Notes: generated by a model not told the origin, from the sequence alone. A stretch of DNA of 64,000 bases from Endotrypanum monterogeii (GCA_000333855.2 CM007319.1:1706639-1770638); one strand, 5' to 3'; counted from the stretch's first letter, positions 19,672 to 30,943 are shown. Numbers and translations: made by a program.

Positions 19672-20721
19672 ATGTCAATTACACTCGGTATCAACGGCTT
19701 CGGCCCTCTTGGGCAATCTGTTCTCTTTACCGCCCTTGCCGACCCTTCTTTAACTGTTACGGCAGTGGTTGATTCCTCCGTGTGTGCATCCTATGTGGCG
19801 TATGTGATCGAGCAGGAATACTCGCGTCGTAATCCGGTGTCACCACCTGTGCGAGTGACGGAGACGCGGAAGGATCGGATTATCCTGAACGACACTCACG
19901 TCATTCACGTTTCTGCTGTACAGGATCCGCAATCATCACTCTGGAAACAGTACGGCGCGAATTATGTGATAGAATGCACCGGTCTTTACACTACACGTGG
20001 CCGATGTTGGGGCCACGTAAGCGGTGGTGCAGCTGGCGTCCTGATCGCAGGTGCCAGCGCTGACACCAATACGGTGATGGTATCAAGTACCCCGGAGAAG
20101 CTTGCAGCGGCGTTGCCTGTGTGTTCCGCAGGAGCGCCTATCGGGGCCGCCGTAGCTCCAGTGCTGATCGCGCTGGAGAAGGTGGTGGCGGTAGAACAGT
20201 TGAGTTACACCTCCATTTATGGACCCCAGCTACCGCACCCTATCGGTGCCAAGTCGGAAGACTCGCGGGAGTGGAGGCAGGCGCGTTTACAGCCACATGC
20301 GGGCTGTGCAATGATCCCCAGCCGCGAAGGCAGCGTGGAAACACTGCGCGTCCTTCTGCCACATCTGGCTGGATGTCTGAGCGCTAGGTCTTTTCAGGTT
20401 CCTGCGGTGCAAGGGTGTGCGATTGACCTCGTTTTGCACACGAAGGAGCCCACCTCAGCGGAGGCGATGGCGAGCGCCTTTGCGAATGTCCCGAAAAACT
20501 CGGAGCCATCGACAACCATATCCTTCTCCAACGGGCCCATTATAAGTGCGGACTGTATTGGCCGTTCACATATCATGCTCGACGGGGCTTCGTTGAGTAG
20601 CAGCGCAGATGGCAAGGTGCACCGTATCGTGGTATGGGTGGACCTGGAGTGTTACTTTGCTACTGTGCTGTTGTCCTTGGTGAAGCAGGCGTACGCCATT
20701 CACTCCGAATCGGCAGTCTAG
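19672..20721 (+). CDS. GAPDH-like protein lacking catalytic residues (probable pseudoenzyme)
   Basis: 349 residues, full family length and uninterrupted. The fold is recognisable end to end: Rossmann start GINGFGPLGQSV, Asp34 in AVVDSS for NAD ribose, ECTGLYTTRG, GVLIAGASADT, MIPSREGSVETLRVLLPHL and the ending VVWVDLECYFATVLLSL. The key residues are gone. The SCTTNC active-site motif reads AGAPIGAA (about 153-160), so the nucleophilic Cys is Ala. The TTVHATTATQ segment has no His. The RVPT Arg is Gln (QVPA, 242). The DNEWGYS motif is DLECYFA. NGFGRIGR is NGFGPLGQ. It therefore cannot do GAPDH chemistry. It lacks a C-terminal SKL-type glycosomal signal (ends SESAV). A structural, RNA-binding or regulatory role is possible but unsupported. 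Start ATG 19672 is the first ATG; a longer frame starts with TTG only. Confidence 0.9.
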   Translation: MSITLGINGFGPLGQSVLFTALADPSLTVTAVVDSSVCASYVAYVIEQEYSRRNPVSPPVRVTETRKDRIILNDTHVIHVSAVQDPQSSLWKQYGANYVIECTGLYTTRGRCWGHVSGGAAGVLIAGASADTNTVMVSSTPEKLAAALPVCSAGAPIGAAVAPVLIALEKVVAVEQLSYTSIYGPQLPHPIGAKSEDSREWRQARLQPHAGCAMIPSREGSVETLRVLLPHLAGCLSARSFQVPAVQGCAIDLVLHTKEPTSAEAMASAFANVPKNSEPSTTISFSNGPIISADCIGRSHIMLDGASLSSSADGKVHRIVVWVDLECYFATVLLSLVKQAYAIHSESAV

Positions 20722-21101
20722 GAAACAAGAAAACGGCGACGCCCAGCAGGCGTGCTCGGCAAATCTCTTACCTCCATCGTCTCGTGTTTTCACGCACCCC
20801 ACTTTTGCGTCGTTTATGTTGTAGGTGAAGTTTTGGCACGTGGTCATCTCTCGCTCTCTCCCTCTCTCTGTGTGTCTACTGTAACTGCTGTTGAGGTTTC
20901 TTTTTTTTTCTTTTTTTTCTCCGGCCGTCTTTCATCTGTTTGGACACCATCCTCTTGATTCTTGTTTGGCGGAGGTATTGCTACTATTATTGGTTTGCTT
21001 GAGGAGCTGGCTGACTCCAGGCCGACGATGTAAACAAGCGCTAAATTTTTTAGTTTTGTCTTTCTCTGTTTTTTTTGTTGTTGTTGTTTCACTCTATTTT
21101 A

Positions 21102-21141
<40 letters not shown>

Positions 21142-21828
21142 TTTTTTTCGCGCAGGCGCTTGCTTAGTGTAACGTGTAGAGTGGTGTGTAATACGCGTGT
21201 ACCGGTCGAGCCAACATCCCTTCTCTTCTCCGCGCCTTTCTTCTTTGTTTTCCAATAGTCGAAAGCAGAATCGGGTACTCACACCGATGCGACACTCTTG
21301 GGAACTACAACCAAATAACACATGTACACTGTCCGGTGCAGGGGGTGCTAGTGCTCCGCGCTACAGGCGTGCTGTGATAAACGAGCAAGTATGAAATGGT
21401 CTCGGATAGGCACCCGGGTAAAATACAACAAACCCATCGACTGACACAGTCACTGTTCTCTCTCTTACTGGCGCGGCAATGCCTAGGGGAGCCCCTTGGC
21501 CTTCGAAGGGTGCCCAAGTGCATACGTGCTCGCGCAGACACTCGTGAAAAACAAACAAATAACGTCGTTTCCCATTGGTGCTGGTCTCTCTGAGTTGGCG
21601 TGAGGCTTTCTCTTTCTTTCTCCGCTTACTCACTGTGATGACGCGTCACTTTTCTCCTTATGCTCACTCCCCCTATGCGCTGTGTTGTGTCTGCGGCGCC
21701 CCTGCTCGATTCTGCATCCATGAGCACATGGTCACTTTTCTGTCACCGTTTTCACTTCCTTTTTTCTTCCTTCATCTTTGCGTATGCTATGTGAAATAGT
21801 TCCACTTGGCATTGTACAGAGCACACAG

Positions 21829-21859
<31 letters not shown>

Positions 21860-22158
21860 GCCTTTCGTCTCCATAGAAGAAAAGCAAACAATCAAGCAAC
21901 AACAAAAGAAACGCTTGATTCACGAAGCGATCATTCATTATCGTTTAGCTTGCATCTGTCAGTACGCAGGTGTTGTGTTGATATCTCACCCCCCCCCCGT
22001 ATATGTGTGCATCTTTTTTTCTCTGGCAATCTGTGCGTCGAGCTTGAGTCCTCACCCGTCCGTTTCTGCTTTTCCCCAGGTCAACTACACGCGGCAAAGG
22101 GAGACATAATTCTTCCCTTCTTCCTCTTCTTTCTGATACACTAAAGGCAAACACCAAA
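20722..22158 (+). other. Intergenic region before the 148-residue membrane protein
   Basis: Contains a T-rich stretch (20899-20919), a long TA tract (21102-21139), and a (CA)n tract (about 21832-21860). The predicted acceptor of the next gene is AG 22145-22146 after a CT-rich run. No gene was recognised. Confidence 0.6.
21102..21139. repeat. (TA)n microsatellite
   Basis: About 19 TA units downstream of the GAPDH-like gene, followed by a T run. Confidence 0.95.
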
Positions 22159-22605
22159 ATGGAGACTATCACCACCGCCATCTTAGGGCTCAACCCCCTG
22201 TACGTGGTGGCAAGCGCTATCGCGCAGCAAATGGTTGCAATGCTCTGGTTTGACTATGTTGTGCGCCAAATGGACCGGTACTATGTTGCTGCCGACAAGG
22301 GCGTGCGGCGTGTGGAGCACGCTATTCAGCGTTACCCTGGTGCAGTCGTCTCAGCAGCTACCCTTGCCTGCGCGCTTCTTCGATCCGTCATATTGCTGAC
22401 GCTCATCAGTATATTTCATTGCTCGACACTCTACCAGTATCAGTCGGCTGCAATGGTTGCTGTGGTCGTAGGCATGACTCGTGTCCATCGCAACTTTTCG
22501 TGTCAGCGACCTATTCAGATTTTTGTCACGGAGACCGGCTACGAGATGGTGTCGGCGATGACGGCGGCAGTCCTTTCTTACTACATGAAGAAATATAAGT
22601 TCTAA
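22159..22605 (+). CDS. Small conserved-type membrane protein (possible DUF1761-like)
   Basis: 148 residues. The N-terminus (LNPLYVVASAIAQQMVAMLWFDYVV) and the segments AVVSAATLACALLRSVILLTLISIF, SAAMVAVVVGMT and MVSAMTAAVLSYYM suggest three to four membrane spans. The pattern of an early Asn-containing helix followed by an Ala-rich span and a WF/WY pair resembles the bacterial DUF1761 family, but this is a weak by-eye similarity. The tail KKYKF is short and basic. There is no signal peptide beyond the first span. The ATG lies 12 bases after the predicted acceptor, and the frame is uninterrupted, so the gene call is firmer than the family call. Function is unknown. Confidence 0.65.
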   Translation: METITTAILGLNPLYVVASAIAQQMVAMLWFDYVVRQMDRYYVAADKGVRRVEHAIQRYPGAVVSAATLACALLRSVILLTLISIFHCSTLYQYQSAAMVAVVVGMTRVHRNFSCQRPIQIFVTETGYEMVSAMTAAVLSYYMKKYKF

Positions 22606-24317
22606 GCCCACTGCTTAGCGACTCTCAGTTCCTTTCCAGTGTCAGTCGAGCGGGCTCTCGGTCCGAACTGTGCCGTCGACCGCCGTGGGGGGCCACGTCT
22701 ACCACTACGCTCGTTTTTGAGGGAGGTCGGCGGGTCGGCATATTTCATACCTGCTTGCTTTACCCTTCCCTTTTTTTTTTTTTGCCGACGCTGTGGCGGG
22801 ACGAAGGAAGCCTGCATTTGTCTCCAGATTAGGCCTCAATTTTTTTTTTTTCACGTGTTTAGATGCATTCGTTTTTTCTTTTTTCCTCTTCTTTCTGCAA
22901 ACTTTCCGATGGGTGAAGTAGAGATGACTACGATGCCAGTTAGCTCTCGCACATGGTCCAGCTTACCGGTTTGATCTTGTGTCCTACACCTGCCTCCTCT
23001 TTTTTTTTCTCTTTTTTTTTTTTTTTTTGTGACATAGAGAGACATATGGAAGAAAAAAAATACCCAGGAAGGTTTGCTGACTCCGCGGAGTGTGCTCACC
23101 AAGAGACATAGTAAAGAAAAAAAAAAGCGTGCGCATGTGTCCGAATGACGGATGTGAGCCGGGGTCGAGAAAAGGTGGCACTGGGGTTTCGCGGCGCAGG
23201 CCAAGCCCAAAAAGACAGCTCAAGGTCTTTTTCTTTTATATTTCGCGTAGCTGTCTTCCCCTTTGTTTTTTCTCTTCCCCTCCCTCTTTCACCCCATCAC
23301 TTCAACGACCGCATCGTTTCTATGCTTATGTTTTAGTGAACCTCTTGCAAAGTCAATGGATCCTTGTCCTCCTTGAGTCTCGGCTTATTTTGTTGGTCTT
23401 GCCCTTGAGTCCATTTTTTTTTTGTTGGAGGATATTAGACATAACTCGGAGGCAGAGGTGTCGTCAACGCGCATCTCGGTGTTCCTCAAAGTTGCACTTA
23501 GAAGAAATGACATGTTTATTCATGAAGTACGAGAAACACGGCATATGTCAACGCACAGACACACAAAGACTATGGTCTCTGGGTAGCTGGGCGTGGGGAT
23601 GAAGGAAACAAACCGTTTCCAGTTTCGCGTTACTGCCTGACTTTTCTGTAGCGCGCTGTCCGGAGGAGCAGCTGATGCTGCACCGTCGCTTCTAATGAGG
23701 TCTGGACTATGCACTCCTTCAACGATTCCCTCGATCACGCAGGGAGGGGGGGGCGCCTGCAAATAGCAACGCTATAAGGAGAAAACATGTACGCAAGTGG
23801 ATGCAAGGTATTGGAGCCTACTTGCTCACGGTGCGTCGTATGGCCAGTCTCCCGCTACCTCGTACAGTGTCTCACTGGTTGACGCAGCGAAGTGTCCCGT
23901 ATCATACGAAAAATACTTTTCGTATTTCTCCAACTTTGCCTTTCTTATTTTCCCACCGACATCAACTATTTTCTTTCATCTGTGCTTGTGTATGTGTCTG
24001 AATCTATAAAATATATATTCATGTACACCATATATTTCTCTTTACCCCTCCTCGCCCACTGACGAGTGTCTCTTTTTTAAAAATTATATTACTTCTTTTC
24101 GTTTTGCCCGAGGACCATCATCAATATATTACGCACGCGAATTTCCCTCATTATTATTCCTTTTTTTTTTCTTCTTCCAGACAGTACACAAAAAGTACAC
24201 AGTGAATTACATTGAAGCATCTCCCTCTTCTTCTCTCTCCCCCTCGTCTCTGCGTACATATATATATATATATATATATATTGATCATTTGTTAGACGGA
24301 TACGCACTGTCAGCATC
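22606..24317 (+). other. Intergenic region before cyclophilin 40
   Basis: Holds many T/A runs (22770-22784, 22839-22850, 23011-23028, 23056-23060, 23115-23125), a TA tract (24258-24281) and the predicted CYP40 acceptors AG near 24295 and AG 24312-24313. No gene was recognised. Confidence 0.6.
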
Positions 24318-25379
24318 ATGCCGAACCCGTTCTGCTACTTCGACATTACCATTGGCGGAACGCCACAGAGGGAACGGGTCGTGTTGGAGTTGTTTGCGGA
24401 TGTGACACCGAAGACCTGCGAGAACTTCCGCCAGCTGTGCCTCGGCAACGGTGGCGGGAGGGTGGAGGGAACGGGGGTGCCCATGACATATCAGGGGTGT
24501 ACCTTTCACCGTGTCATCCCTGGATTCATGATACAAGGTGGTGACTTCACCAATCACAACGGCACCGGGGGCGTCTCGATCTACGGCGAGAAATTTGAGG
24601 ATGAAAACTTTACCATTCCGTGCGACAGGAGCGGTCTGCTCGCCATGGCTAACGCCGGTGCCAACACGAACGGCTCGCAGTTCTTCATCACGACGAAACC
24701 GGCGACGCACTTGACGGGTCGCCATGTTGTATTCGGTCGTGTGGTGCGAGGCATGAACACAGTGCGCGCTATTGAGCACACGAATACGGGCGCGAACGAC
24801 AAGCCTGTGTTAGACTGCGTCATCGCCAGCTGCGGCACATTGGATGCCTTGCCTGAGGTGGTACCGGTGGATGGCGACACCTACCCTGACTACCCGGACG
24901 ACGTCGAAGAGCCCATGGATGATACGAAGTTCATGGAGGCTGGTGAGTCTATTCGCTTGCTTGGGAACACCTACTTCAAGAACGCCGCCTACGACACAGC
25001 CATGGAGAAGTACTCCAAGGCGATGCGCTACCTGAATAGTGTGGAGAACACGGACGCTCATCCTGAGGTCAACGACAAGTTGGTTGCATGCTACAACAAC
25101 AGCTCAATGTGTGCCATCAAACTCGAGATGTGGTCGGAGGCGCGTAAGGCTGCGACATCTGCGCTTGGTGTAGATCCCCAGAACACCAAAGCACTCTTTC
25201 GCCGGGGAACGGCAGCGCTGAGTGCCGGTGACGCCGATGGTGCTGTTGCGGATCTGGCTCAGGCGCACGCTCTCGAACCAGAGAACAATGACATTTTTGC
25301 TAGACTGAAGGAGGCGAAGGAGAAGGTGAAGGCGGAAAAGGCGAAGCTGGCAGCGAACCTCAAAAAAATGTTTTCATAA
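24318..25379 (+). CDS. CYP40: Cyclophilin 40, peptidyl-prolyl isomerase with TPR domain
   Basis: 353 residues. Residues 1-180 are a cyclophilin domain with catalytic [15 protein letters not shown] (Arg65, Phe70, Gln73), GSQFFIT and HVVFGRV. The cyclosporin-contact Trp is His131 ([11 protein letters not shown]), as in other Cyp40s, which bind the drug weakly. Residues about 205-340 form three TPR repeats ([60 protein letters not shown]) that dock to the C-terminal MEEVD of HSP90. A basic tail ([17 protein letters not shown]) closes the protein. In Leishmania Cyp40 is an HSP90 co-chaperone linked to stage-specific morphology. The start is the first ATG after AG 24313. Confidence 0.97.
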   Translation: MPNPFCYFDITIGGTPQRERVVLELFADVTPKTCENFRQLCLGNGGGRVEGTGVPMTYQGCTFHRVIPGFMIQGGDFTNHNGTGGVSIYGEKFEDENFTIPCDRSGLLAMANAGANTNGSQFFITTKPATHLTGRHVVFGRVVRGMNTVRAIEHTNTGANDKPVLDCVIASCGTLDALPEVVPVDGDTYPDYPDDVEEPMDDTKFMEAGESIRLLGNTYFKNAAYDTAMEKYSKAMRYLNSVENTDAHPEVNDKLVACYNNSSMCAIKLEMWSEARKAATSALGVDPQNTKALFRRGTAALSAGDADGAVADLAQAHALEPENNDIFARLKEAKEKVKAEKAKLAANLKKMFS

Positions 25380-27365
25380 AGTGGGTGGGGAATGGGTCAA
25401 CAATGCCCTGCGGAGGGTGATGTTGTTTATCATCTTTGTCCACATTATGAGGAATGCTTGTGTTGAAGCACGTCGCCAAGCGCATTTTTTTTTCTTTTGA
25501 TCAAAGACCTCTTTTTTTTTCTTGTCACGCAAATACTTGATCCTTGGTCTCTTAACCTTTTCTATTTTTCTTATTCGAGGTGTGTCACACCACCCATTGT
25601 TTGTTTGCTCGACGTTGAGAATGACGTATCTTATCACACGGATTTTCGTTTTGCCGATACATACAAGCCCCACCCCTCGTGTCGCCATCATTGTTCACCC
25701 ATGATTTTAGGCTCTGCTCGCCTCGTCATGTTCCACCTTGCAGCACTCTGTGTGCGTGGAGGCAATCGTGAGAAGGCGAAGAAGGAAAAACAACGGGTTT
25801 TCGCTCACCTCCTCCCTCCCCCAAAGAAAAAAAAGAGAGAGGGAAACTACTTTCGAGAACAAATCAAATAAAAGCAATAGAAACAAAAAGAAGAACGTCA
25901 CACGATCCCCGAGAGATGATTCGCACGCTTCCAGGGAAAGTCAACAGGGAGGGATAGGTAGTAAGAAAAGCATATATATATATATATATATGAAGACTGC
26001 CAAGCGGTTTGCGTAGTGGATGTGCTCCTTCAGTCTGTTGAATAGATGAGAAGCATTTGCTTCAATGTGTGCTGTGATGCATGTGTTGATGGCTTTGTCC
26101 GTCTTTTCTCCCCTGTGCGATGCGTTTCGCAAAGAAGCACAGATCCACACTTAACCTTCACACCGACCCCCCTACTTTTCACGACACAAGCAAAAAGAAA
26201 ACAAGTATGTAGTCCTTCGCACAAACGGAGGTCGTGTTTTCATCACACATCATGTGCACATCTCTCCTGATGGACTCAGGTGCTGCTTTCTTCAACTGAT
26301 TAGATGCGTGCTCTTTTTCTTTTGTCATGTGTGTTTCCCCCTTTTCCATGAAGGGGGCTTCGGTACACATCATCATGACTCCGCTGGCGCATCTGTGACT
26401 CGCTCTTGCCCACACGCTGGGCCTCCTCTCCCTCTAACTTTTCCTTATTTCTTTTGAGGAGGGGGCACCCAAAGCGTGATACGCTGAGCACGATGCCCAT
26501 GGAGCCGCATCTGAATGCCACTTTTTCCCTGATAAGGTTTTCTTTCTTTCCACGGGTGTTGACATCTCCCCGTCACACACCGTCTCGAGTTTACAGGAGA
26601 CGGTGCCGCTGGAGGCGTAGGTGAATGCCCAAACCTATTGTTTTCACCACGACACAGGAAGAGAAATCGGGAAAAGGTAAAGGGAAATAGGTTACGCTAG
26701 TGGTGTTGTGGAGTACTGTGCATGTGTTCTTCTCCAAGTATCAAATGGATGGATGGTGTGCAGAGTATGGGGTGGTGGAGGTGCTGGTGCGACTGCCGAC
26801 AGGGTGGCTGTGTATCGGATGTGATCACTCTGGACTCTCCGTCTCGGCCAGTGGCTCTTGTGTAAGCATTTTTTTTTTTTCCCACACCGTGGTAGTTCGG
26901 GAGAGGATACCTGCCCTAGGACTGGTCCACGCGAAGGTCGACGCTCACCCGTCAACAGCTTTTATTCGCGACACTTATGATTGTGTCTCTGCCACAGTCG
27001 GCCGACTCATGCCCGAAGTAGAGGGTTTGTCTTCGTCCAAGAGTCTGCTTTGTCGTATACTTCGCTAACGATTGCATGCTCAAATGAGAACTTGTTTGCT
27101 TCAAATGTCCGCAGCGACACCAATATTATTCTTCACATTCGAGGAGTACACACGCTGTCGAATCCCGTGAGACTTGGCCGCTTCATTTCTCGAGGGAGGA
27201 AGAGAGAGAGAGACGGTTTGTGTATCTCGACTGCTTGTAGTCCAGAAGTCAATACAACAATACCTGTTCTCACCGGAGGATGTCATGAACAAGGACGCTG
27301 TATCAGAGCACCGAGGGATTACTTCAACAGGACGCTTTGTTCGCTACACATCTTCGCATTGGAAC

Positions 27366-27412
<47 letters not shown>

Positions 27413-28501
27413 ACGCGGATGTGACCTCCTCGCATCTGATTGTTGCTATGAGGGTAGTATGTGAGTTACTGAGGCTTCCGCTAAGAGGGGGTGGCTCGTT
27501 TTTATGTGTTGCTTTGCTTTGCTTTGCAGATGTACAACCACCATCATTCTAGACTATCGGCGCGACACAGGCTCTCTCTCATATTCTAGGGTGCAGGAAA
27601 TCATGTTTGGTGAGATAGAAAAAAAAAGTCACTTGCCGTGGAGATAGTTTGCAGACCTGTAGCGCGTGTAAGAGTAGCGATCGAACAACCACGTGAAGTA
27701 TCCTATGTCGAAAGAGAGAAATGAGCATTAATTTGTATTGGGGTAGATGCAAACACACACACACACACACACACACAGCCTGTGAACTTCGTCGTAGTCG
27801 AAGCAGGAGCCTCCTCAAACCTTTTTGATCGCTGTAGTTGAGTGTGTGCATTGTGTGTCTGCTTACCTTCCCACCTTTTTTTTTTTCCATAAGAAAAGCT
27901 TCTGTGCCTGTGCGCGTCTGCGTCAGTTACCAAATCAGTTCTCACACCCGCAGGGATGCGAGAGGAAAAAAGTGGAGATGCTCATCAATTGAAGAGCGGA
28001 AGGACTTTCCCTTTTTTTTTAACGGTGGAAAGCTCTGCGTCGCCTTCTCACTTGGCATCGTATGGTTGAAGCAGGATTGATTCTTTTCTAATTTCCTTTC
28101 CTGCGCCTTTTCCACCTCGTCCCTCTTTTTTCTTACCTTACATGTTCCCTTGCTTCCTTTCGCCTTTAAAATGTGTTACCGCTTCCTCCTCCCCCCCTTC
28201 CCCTCATCATCATCATCATCATCAGTATTCGTAAAGGGAACCTGACAGATTTCTTCTCGACTCTCGACAGTGATATATTACCTTTCCCCCCTTTCCTCGT
28301 ATACCACCGGGTAGCGCTCTTATCGTTTGTTTTTCCCTTCTCTAGAAGAACACTAAAAGGTGTATCCGGTGACGCGGTTCAGGCCTTTACGCTCGGTTAC
28401 ATGTTAGTGTGGCTGCTGGGCCTCGCGCGCATTGTTTGAGTCTGGGAACCCTTTCCCCACCCTGATCCTGATTCCTTTTTCTTCCCTAAACTCTATCAGT
28501 C
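25380..28501 (+). other. Long intergenic region with repeats and coding-like fragments
   Basis: 3.1 kb. Contains TA tracts (25973-25991 and 27366-27407), a (CA)n tract (27752-27777), a GA-rich run near 27195-27213, a 9-bp-stem hairpin (26578-26605), and three degenerate copies of a CGCTGG/GCGCATCTG motif about 110 bases apart (near 26382, 26498 and 26609). Between 26745 and 27500, short coding-like frames (RDTYDCVSATVGRLMPEVEG; LFSPEDVMNKDAVSEHRG; YNADVTSSHLIVAMRVVCEL) occur in different phases and may be another gene remnant. The SCAMP acceptor is AG 28498-28499. Confidence 0.45.
27366..27407. repeat. (TA)n microsatellite
   Basis: The longest TA tract in the window, about 21 units, in the CYP40-SCAMP interval. 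It splits a set of coding-like fragments. Confidence 0.95.
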
Positions 28502-29167
28502 ATGGCGACGACTGTCATCACAGAGGCGATGGTGCTGGAAAAAGAGAAGCAGAACGCTGCCAGGAGAAAAGCGCTCAACGAACGCAGGCAACTTATATCG
28601 AGCGCAGCTGAGCCGGATCCCAACTTTCCACCTGAATGCCTCTGCGTAAAGCCAGTCATTTATCATAACATTCGTGAGCAGGTGCCCGTGCCACAGCAGC
28701 GCTTTATGTATATCCTCTCAGGTCTTTTAGTTGTCCTTACGGTCATCATCATCTACAATATTGTTGCAGCTTCTGTTCTTTTTGTCCTCGGCGGTAGCGC
28801 CATGCACTTGTGTCTGTCGTTCCTTTACCTTCTTGGCATTCCAGGTGCGTGGATAGTTTGGTACTACAATGTTTACTGCGCTGTAGTCTATTCGTCGCGT
28901 CCGCGGCAGTTACTTGCTTTGTTCGGTCTTTTTGTTGGCGTCTTGTTTGATATATGGATGGCAGTCGGCGTCATCGGTTTCGGTGGCTGCGGCTGGATAG
29001 TCGCTCTAGATGTTCATCAAGTGGCCGCGCAGGCGGTGGCTTTCATTAGTGCGATTTTGTGGTCTCTGCACGCTGTCGCGCTCTGCGTGATCGCGCTGCG
29101 TTTCTTGTCTGTGTCATCGGTCTTTTTGAGCGATGAGACTGGCATCTACCGACAGAGCCTCATCTAG
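28502..29167 (+). CDS. SCAMP-family membrane protein
   Basis: 221 residues. The N-terminal 65 residues are cytosolic with a charged helix (EKEKQNAARRKALNERRQL). The SCAMP signature then follows: FPPECLCVKPVIYHNIREQVPV before the first span, four hydrophobic spans (about 70-93, 98-120, 137-160, 178-202), the loop WYYNVYCAVVYSSRP corresponding to the conserved E-peptide, and GFGGCGWIVALD before span 4, matching the NWGNCGWI region of SCAMPs. It lacks the NPF repeats of long animal SCAMPs. SCAMPs recycle through post-Golgi and endosomal membranes and act in exocytosis and endocytosis. The ATG sits two bases after the predicted acceptor, giving a very short leader besides the spliced leader. Confidence 0.87.
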   Translation: MATTVITEAMVLEKEKQNAARRKALNERRQLISSAAEPDPNFPPECLCVKPVIYHNIREQVPVPQQRFMYILSGLLVVLTVIIIYNIVAASVLFVLGGSAMHLCLSFLYLLGIPGAWIVWYYNVYCAVVYSSRPRQLLALFGLFVGVLFDIWMAVGVIGFGGCGWIVALDVHQVAAQAVAFISAILWSLHAVALCVIALRFLSVSSVFLSDETGIYRQSLI

Positions 29168-29319
29168 TTATTTAGGCACCTCCCACTGCAGCGAAGAACC
29201 CACGCTCATTGGAAAAAAAAATGAGCATCGTACAGAGTGAGAAATCGAAAACACGTTTCCTTCGCAGGGAATGTACGAGGGCATCTCCAGTCGTTTTCAC
29301 ACACGCATAGCACACACGA

Positions 29320-29321
<2 letters not shown>

Positions 29322-29359
<38 letters not shown>
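29322..29359. repeat. (TA)n tract followed by GT
   Basis: About 19 TA units, then a short GT run, 155 bases after the SCAMP stop. Confidence 0.95.
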
Positions 29360-29369
<10 letters not shown>

Positions 29370-30217
29370 ATGAGATGTCGCGCGTTTCCTGGATCACACG
29401 TTTGTGAAAAAAAAGGTAAAGAAGGATTTCTCCATGGCACGTTTGTTTGTATGCTTATTGTTGTGTTTCGCCCTCGTCTCATCTTTTGCTTCAGTACTTG
29501 TGGGTTGACCCTCTTATCCGCTGCTTCGACGCTCTTGACCATCGAGTGCTTTCTTCCAGCGTATCTTCTGTCGTTTAACATAGAAATTTCTTTCTAACGT
29601 GGATATGTGAGTCACTGTCTCGCTCTCTGTGTCGATGCCGGTTGCGCTTTTTTTGGGCGATGTTTTTTTTGTTTTCTTTTTGAGCCACTGCGCGCCTCTT
29701 TTCCTTTCACATTCCAGTTTATTGTGGAAAGGGGGAGGAATGCGTGGAAGAGGAGGTGTGTGTGGTATGGGCTTTTTTCTTTTTGCCGTCTATACTTCAC
29801 CCTGTTCGGCTGAATGGCTTCCACATATTTCCACGCGCCTTTTTTCAGTGTTTACCCACTAGAATTTTCTTTTTTTTTGGCTTCGTGCTCGCATTTCCCT
29901 TTGTGAGGTAATAGGGCTCAAGTGTGGCTGAGGGTTCGTCAAGGCGGGCTGTCATGTAGCCTCAGGATAATCGCATGCTAGTGCTCTAGTACTTCCTTTT
30001 CCCTCCTTTTTTTGTTTATGTCACATACGCTTATAACAAGGACGCTGAGTCACGTCTGTTCTTTTCACCGATGCTTCCTCTTCTGTAGGTGTTGGCGCTT
30101 CCCCAACATTGCATCTGCTACTGCGTACGTTGAAAAAAACATAAATTGCAGCACGCTCCGCGCCATTTTTTTTTTTTGGTTTATTTTCAGTAAAGACTTT
30201 TTTTTTTCTTCCCGTCG

Positions 30218-30223
30218 ACACGC

Positions 30224-30256
<33 letters not shown>
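30218..30256. repeat. (CA)n microsatellite
   Basis: CA dinucleotides with early GCA interruptions, upstream of the AMP deaminase gene. Confidence 0.93.
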
Positions 30257-30260
<4 letters not shown>

Positions 30261-30708
30261 CCCACTCACACAACTGAAAAAAAAAAAGAAATTCCCTCGC
30301 CAATGAATTTCTCACGATTGAGAATGTCTGGACGCAACATGGAGAGGGTTCGGTACTCCCTAGATGGGGTTTGGCCAACTCATGCCGCTTCTCGCATGTT
30401 GCTTCTTTTTCTGCTCAACGGGACACGCGCAGGGTACAAAATCCATGCGACGTCTCTTTTTCCATTTTGGAATCAATTTCTCCTGTTTTATCAACATGTG
30501 ACAAGTCTACTCTTTGTCAAACTTTTCGATTTTGTGTTTTCTTTGCTAACTTTGAGCTTATATTGCCCTCTTTGCTCAATCCCAAAGAAGTGTTCTCCTT
30601 AAAAAAAACCCAGTTGCAGAGAGGAGGGCACAGTTACAACATCGAGCATACGTTAATCAATTTTTCCACCACTGAAGGCCAGCTGATTTTCGATCCTCCC
30701 TTTTCTCC

Positions 30709-30739
<31 letters not shown>

Positions 30740-30943
30740 TACACGAGACGGTAGTACGATTTGACAGAGCGTCAAACACAGCATCGAAATATTGCGGGAG
30801 AGGGGTAAGGTGGGGAGAAACGTGGAGGTGGTCACGTCCATTAGTCTATGCTCTTTTCTTTCATTTACATTTGCCATTGAAGCGCTGTGCTTCTAGTCAC
30901 TTTCGTTCTACGTCTTACAGTTGCTCGGAGCTTCACGTCCTTC

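Larger units (their letters stand above)
29168..30943 (+). other. Intergenic region before AMP deaminase
   Basis: Contains a TA tract (29322-29359) followed by GT, T-rich stretches near 30167-30210, (CA)n tracts (about 30218-30256 and 30708-30734) and the predicted acceptor AG 30919-30920. A longer frame beginning with GTG 30887 lies upstream of this acceptor and is not used. No gene was recognised. Confidence 0.6.

Noticed and set aside
27361..27420. Frames with Tyr-Ile repeats across TA tracts
   Set aside because: Translation of (TA)n in any frame gives Tyr-Ile runs; the same artefact appears at each TA tract.
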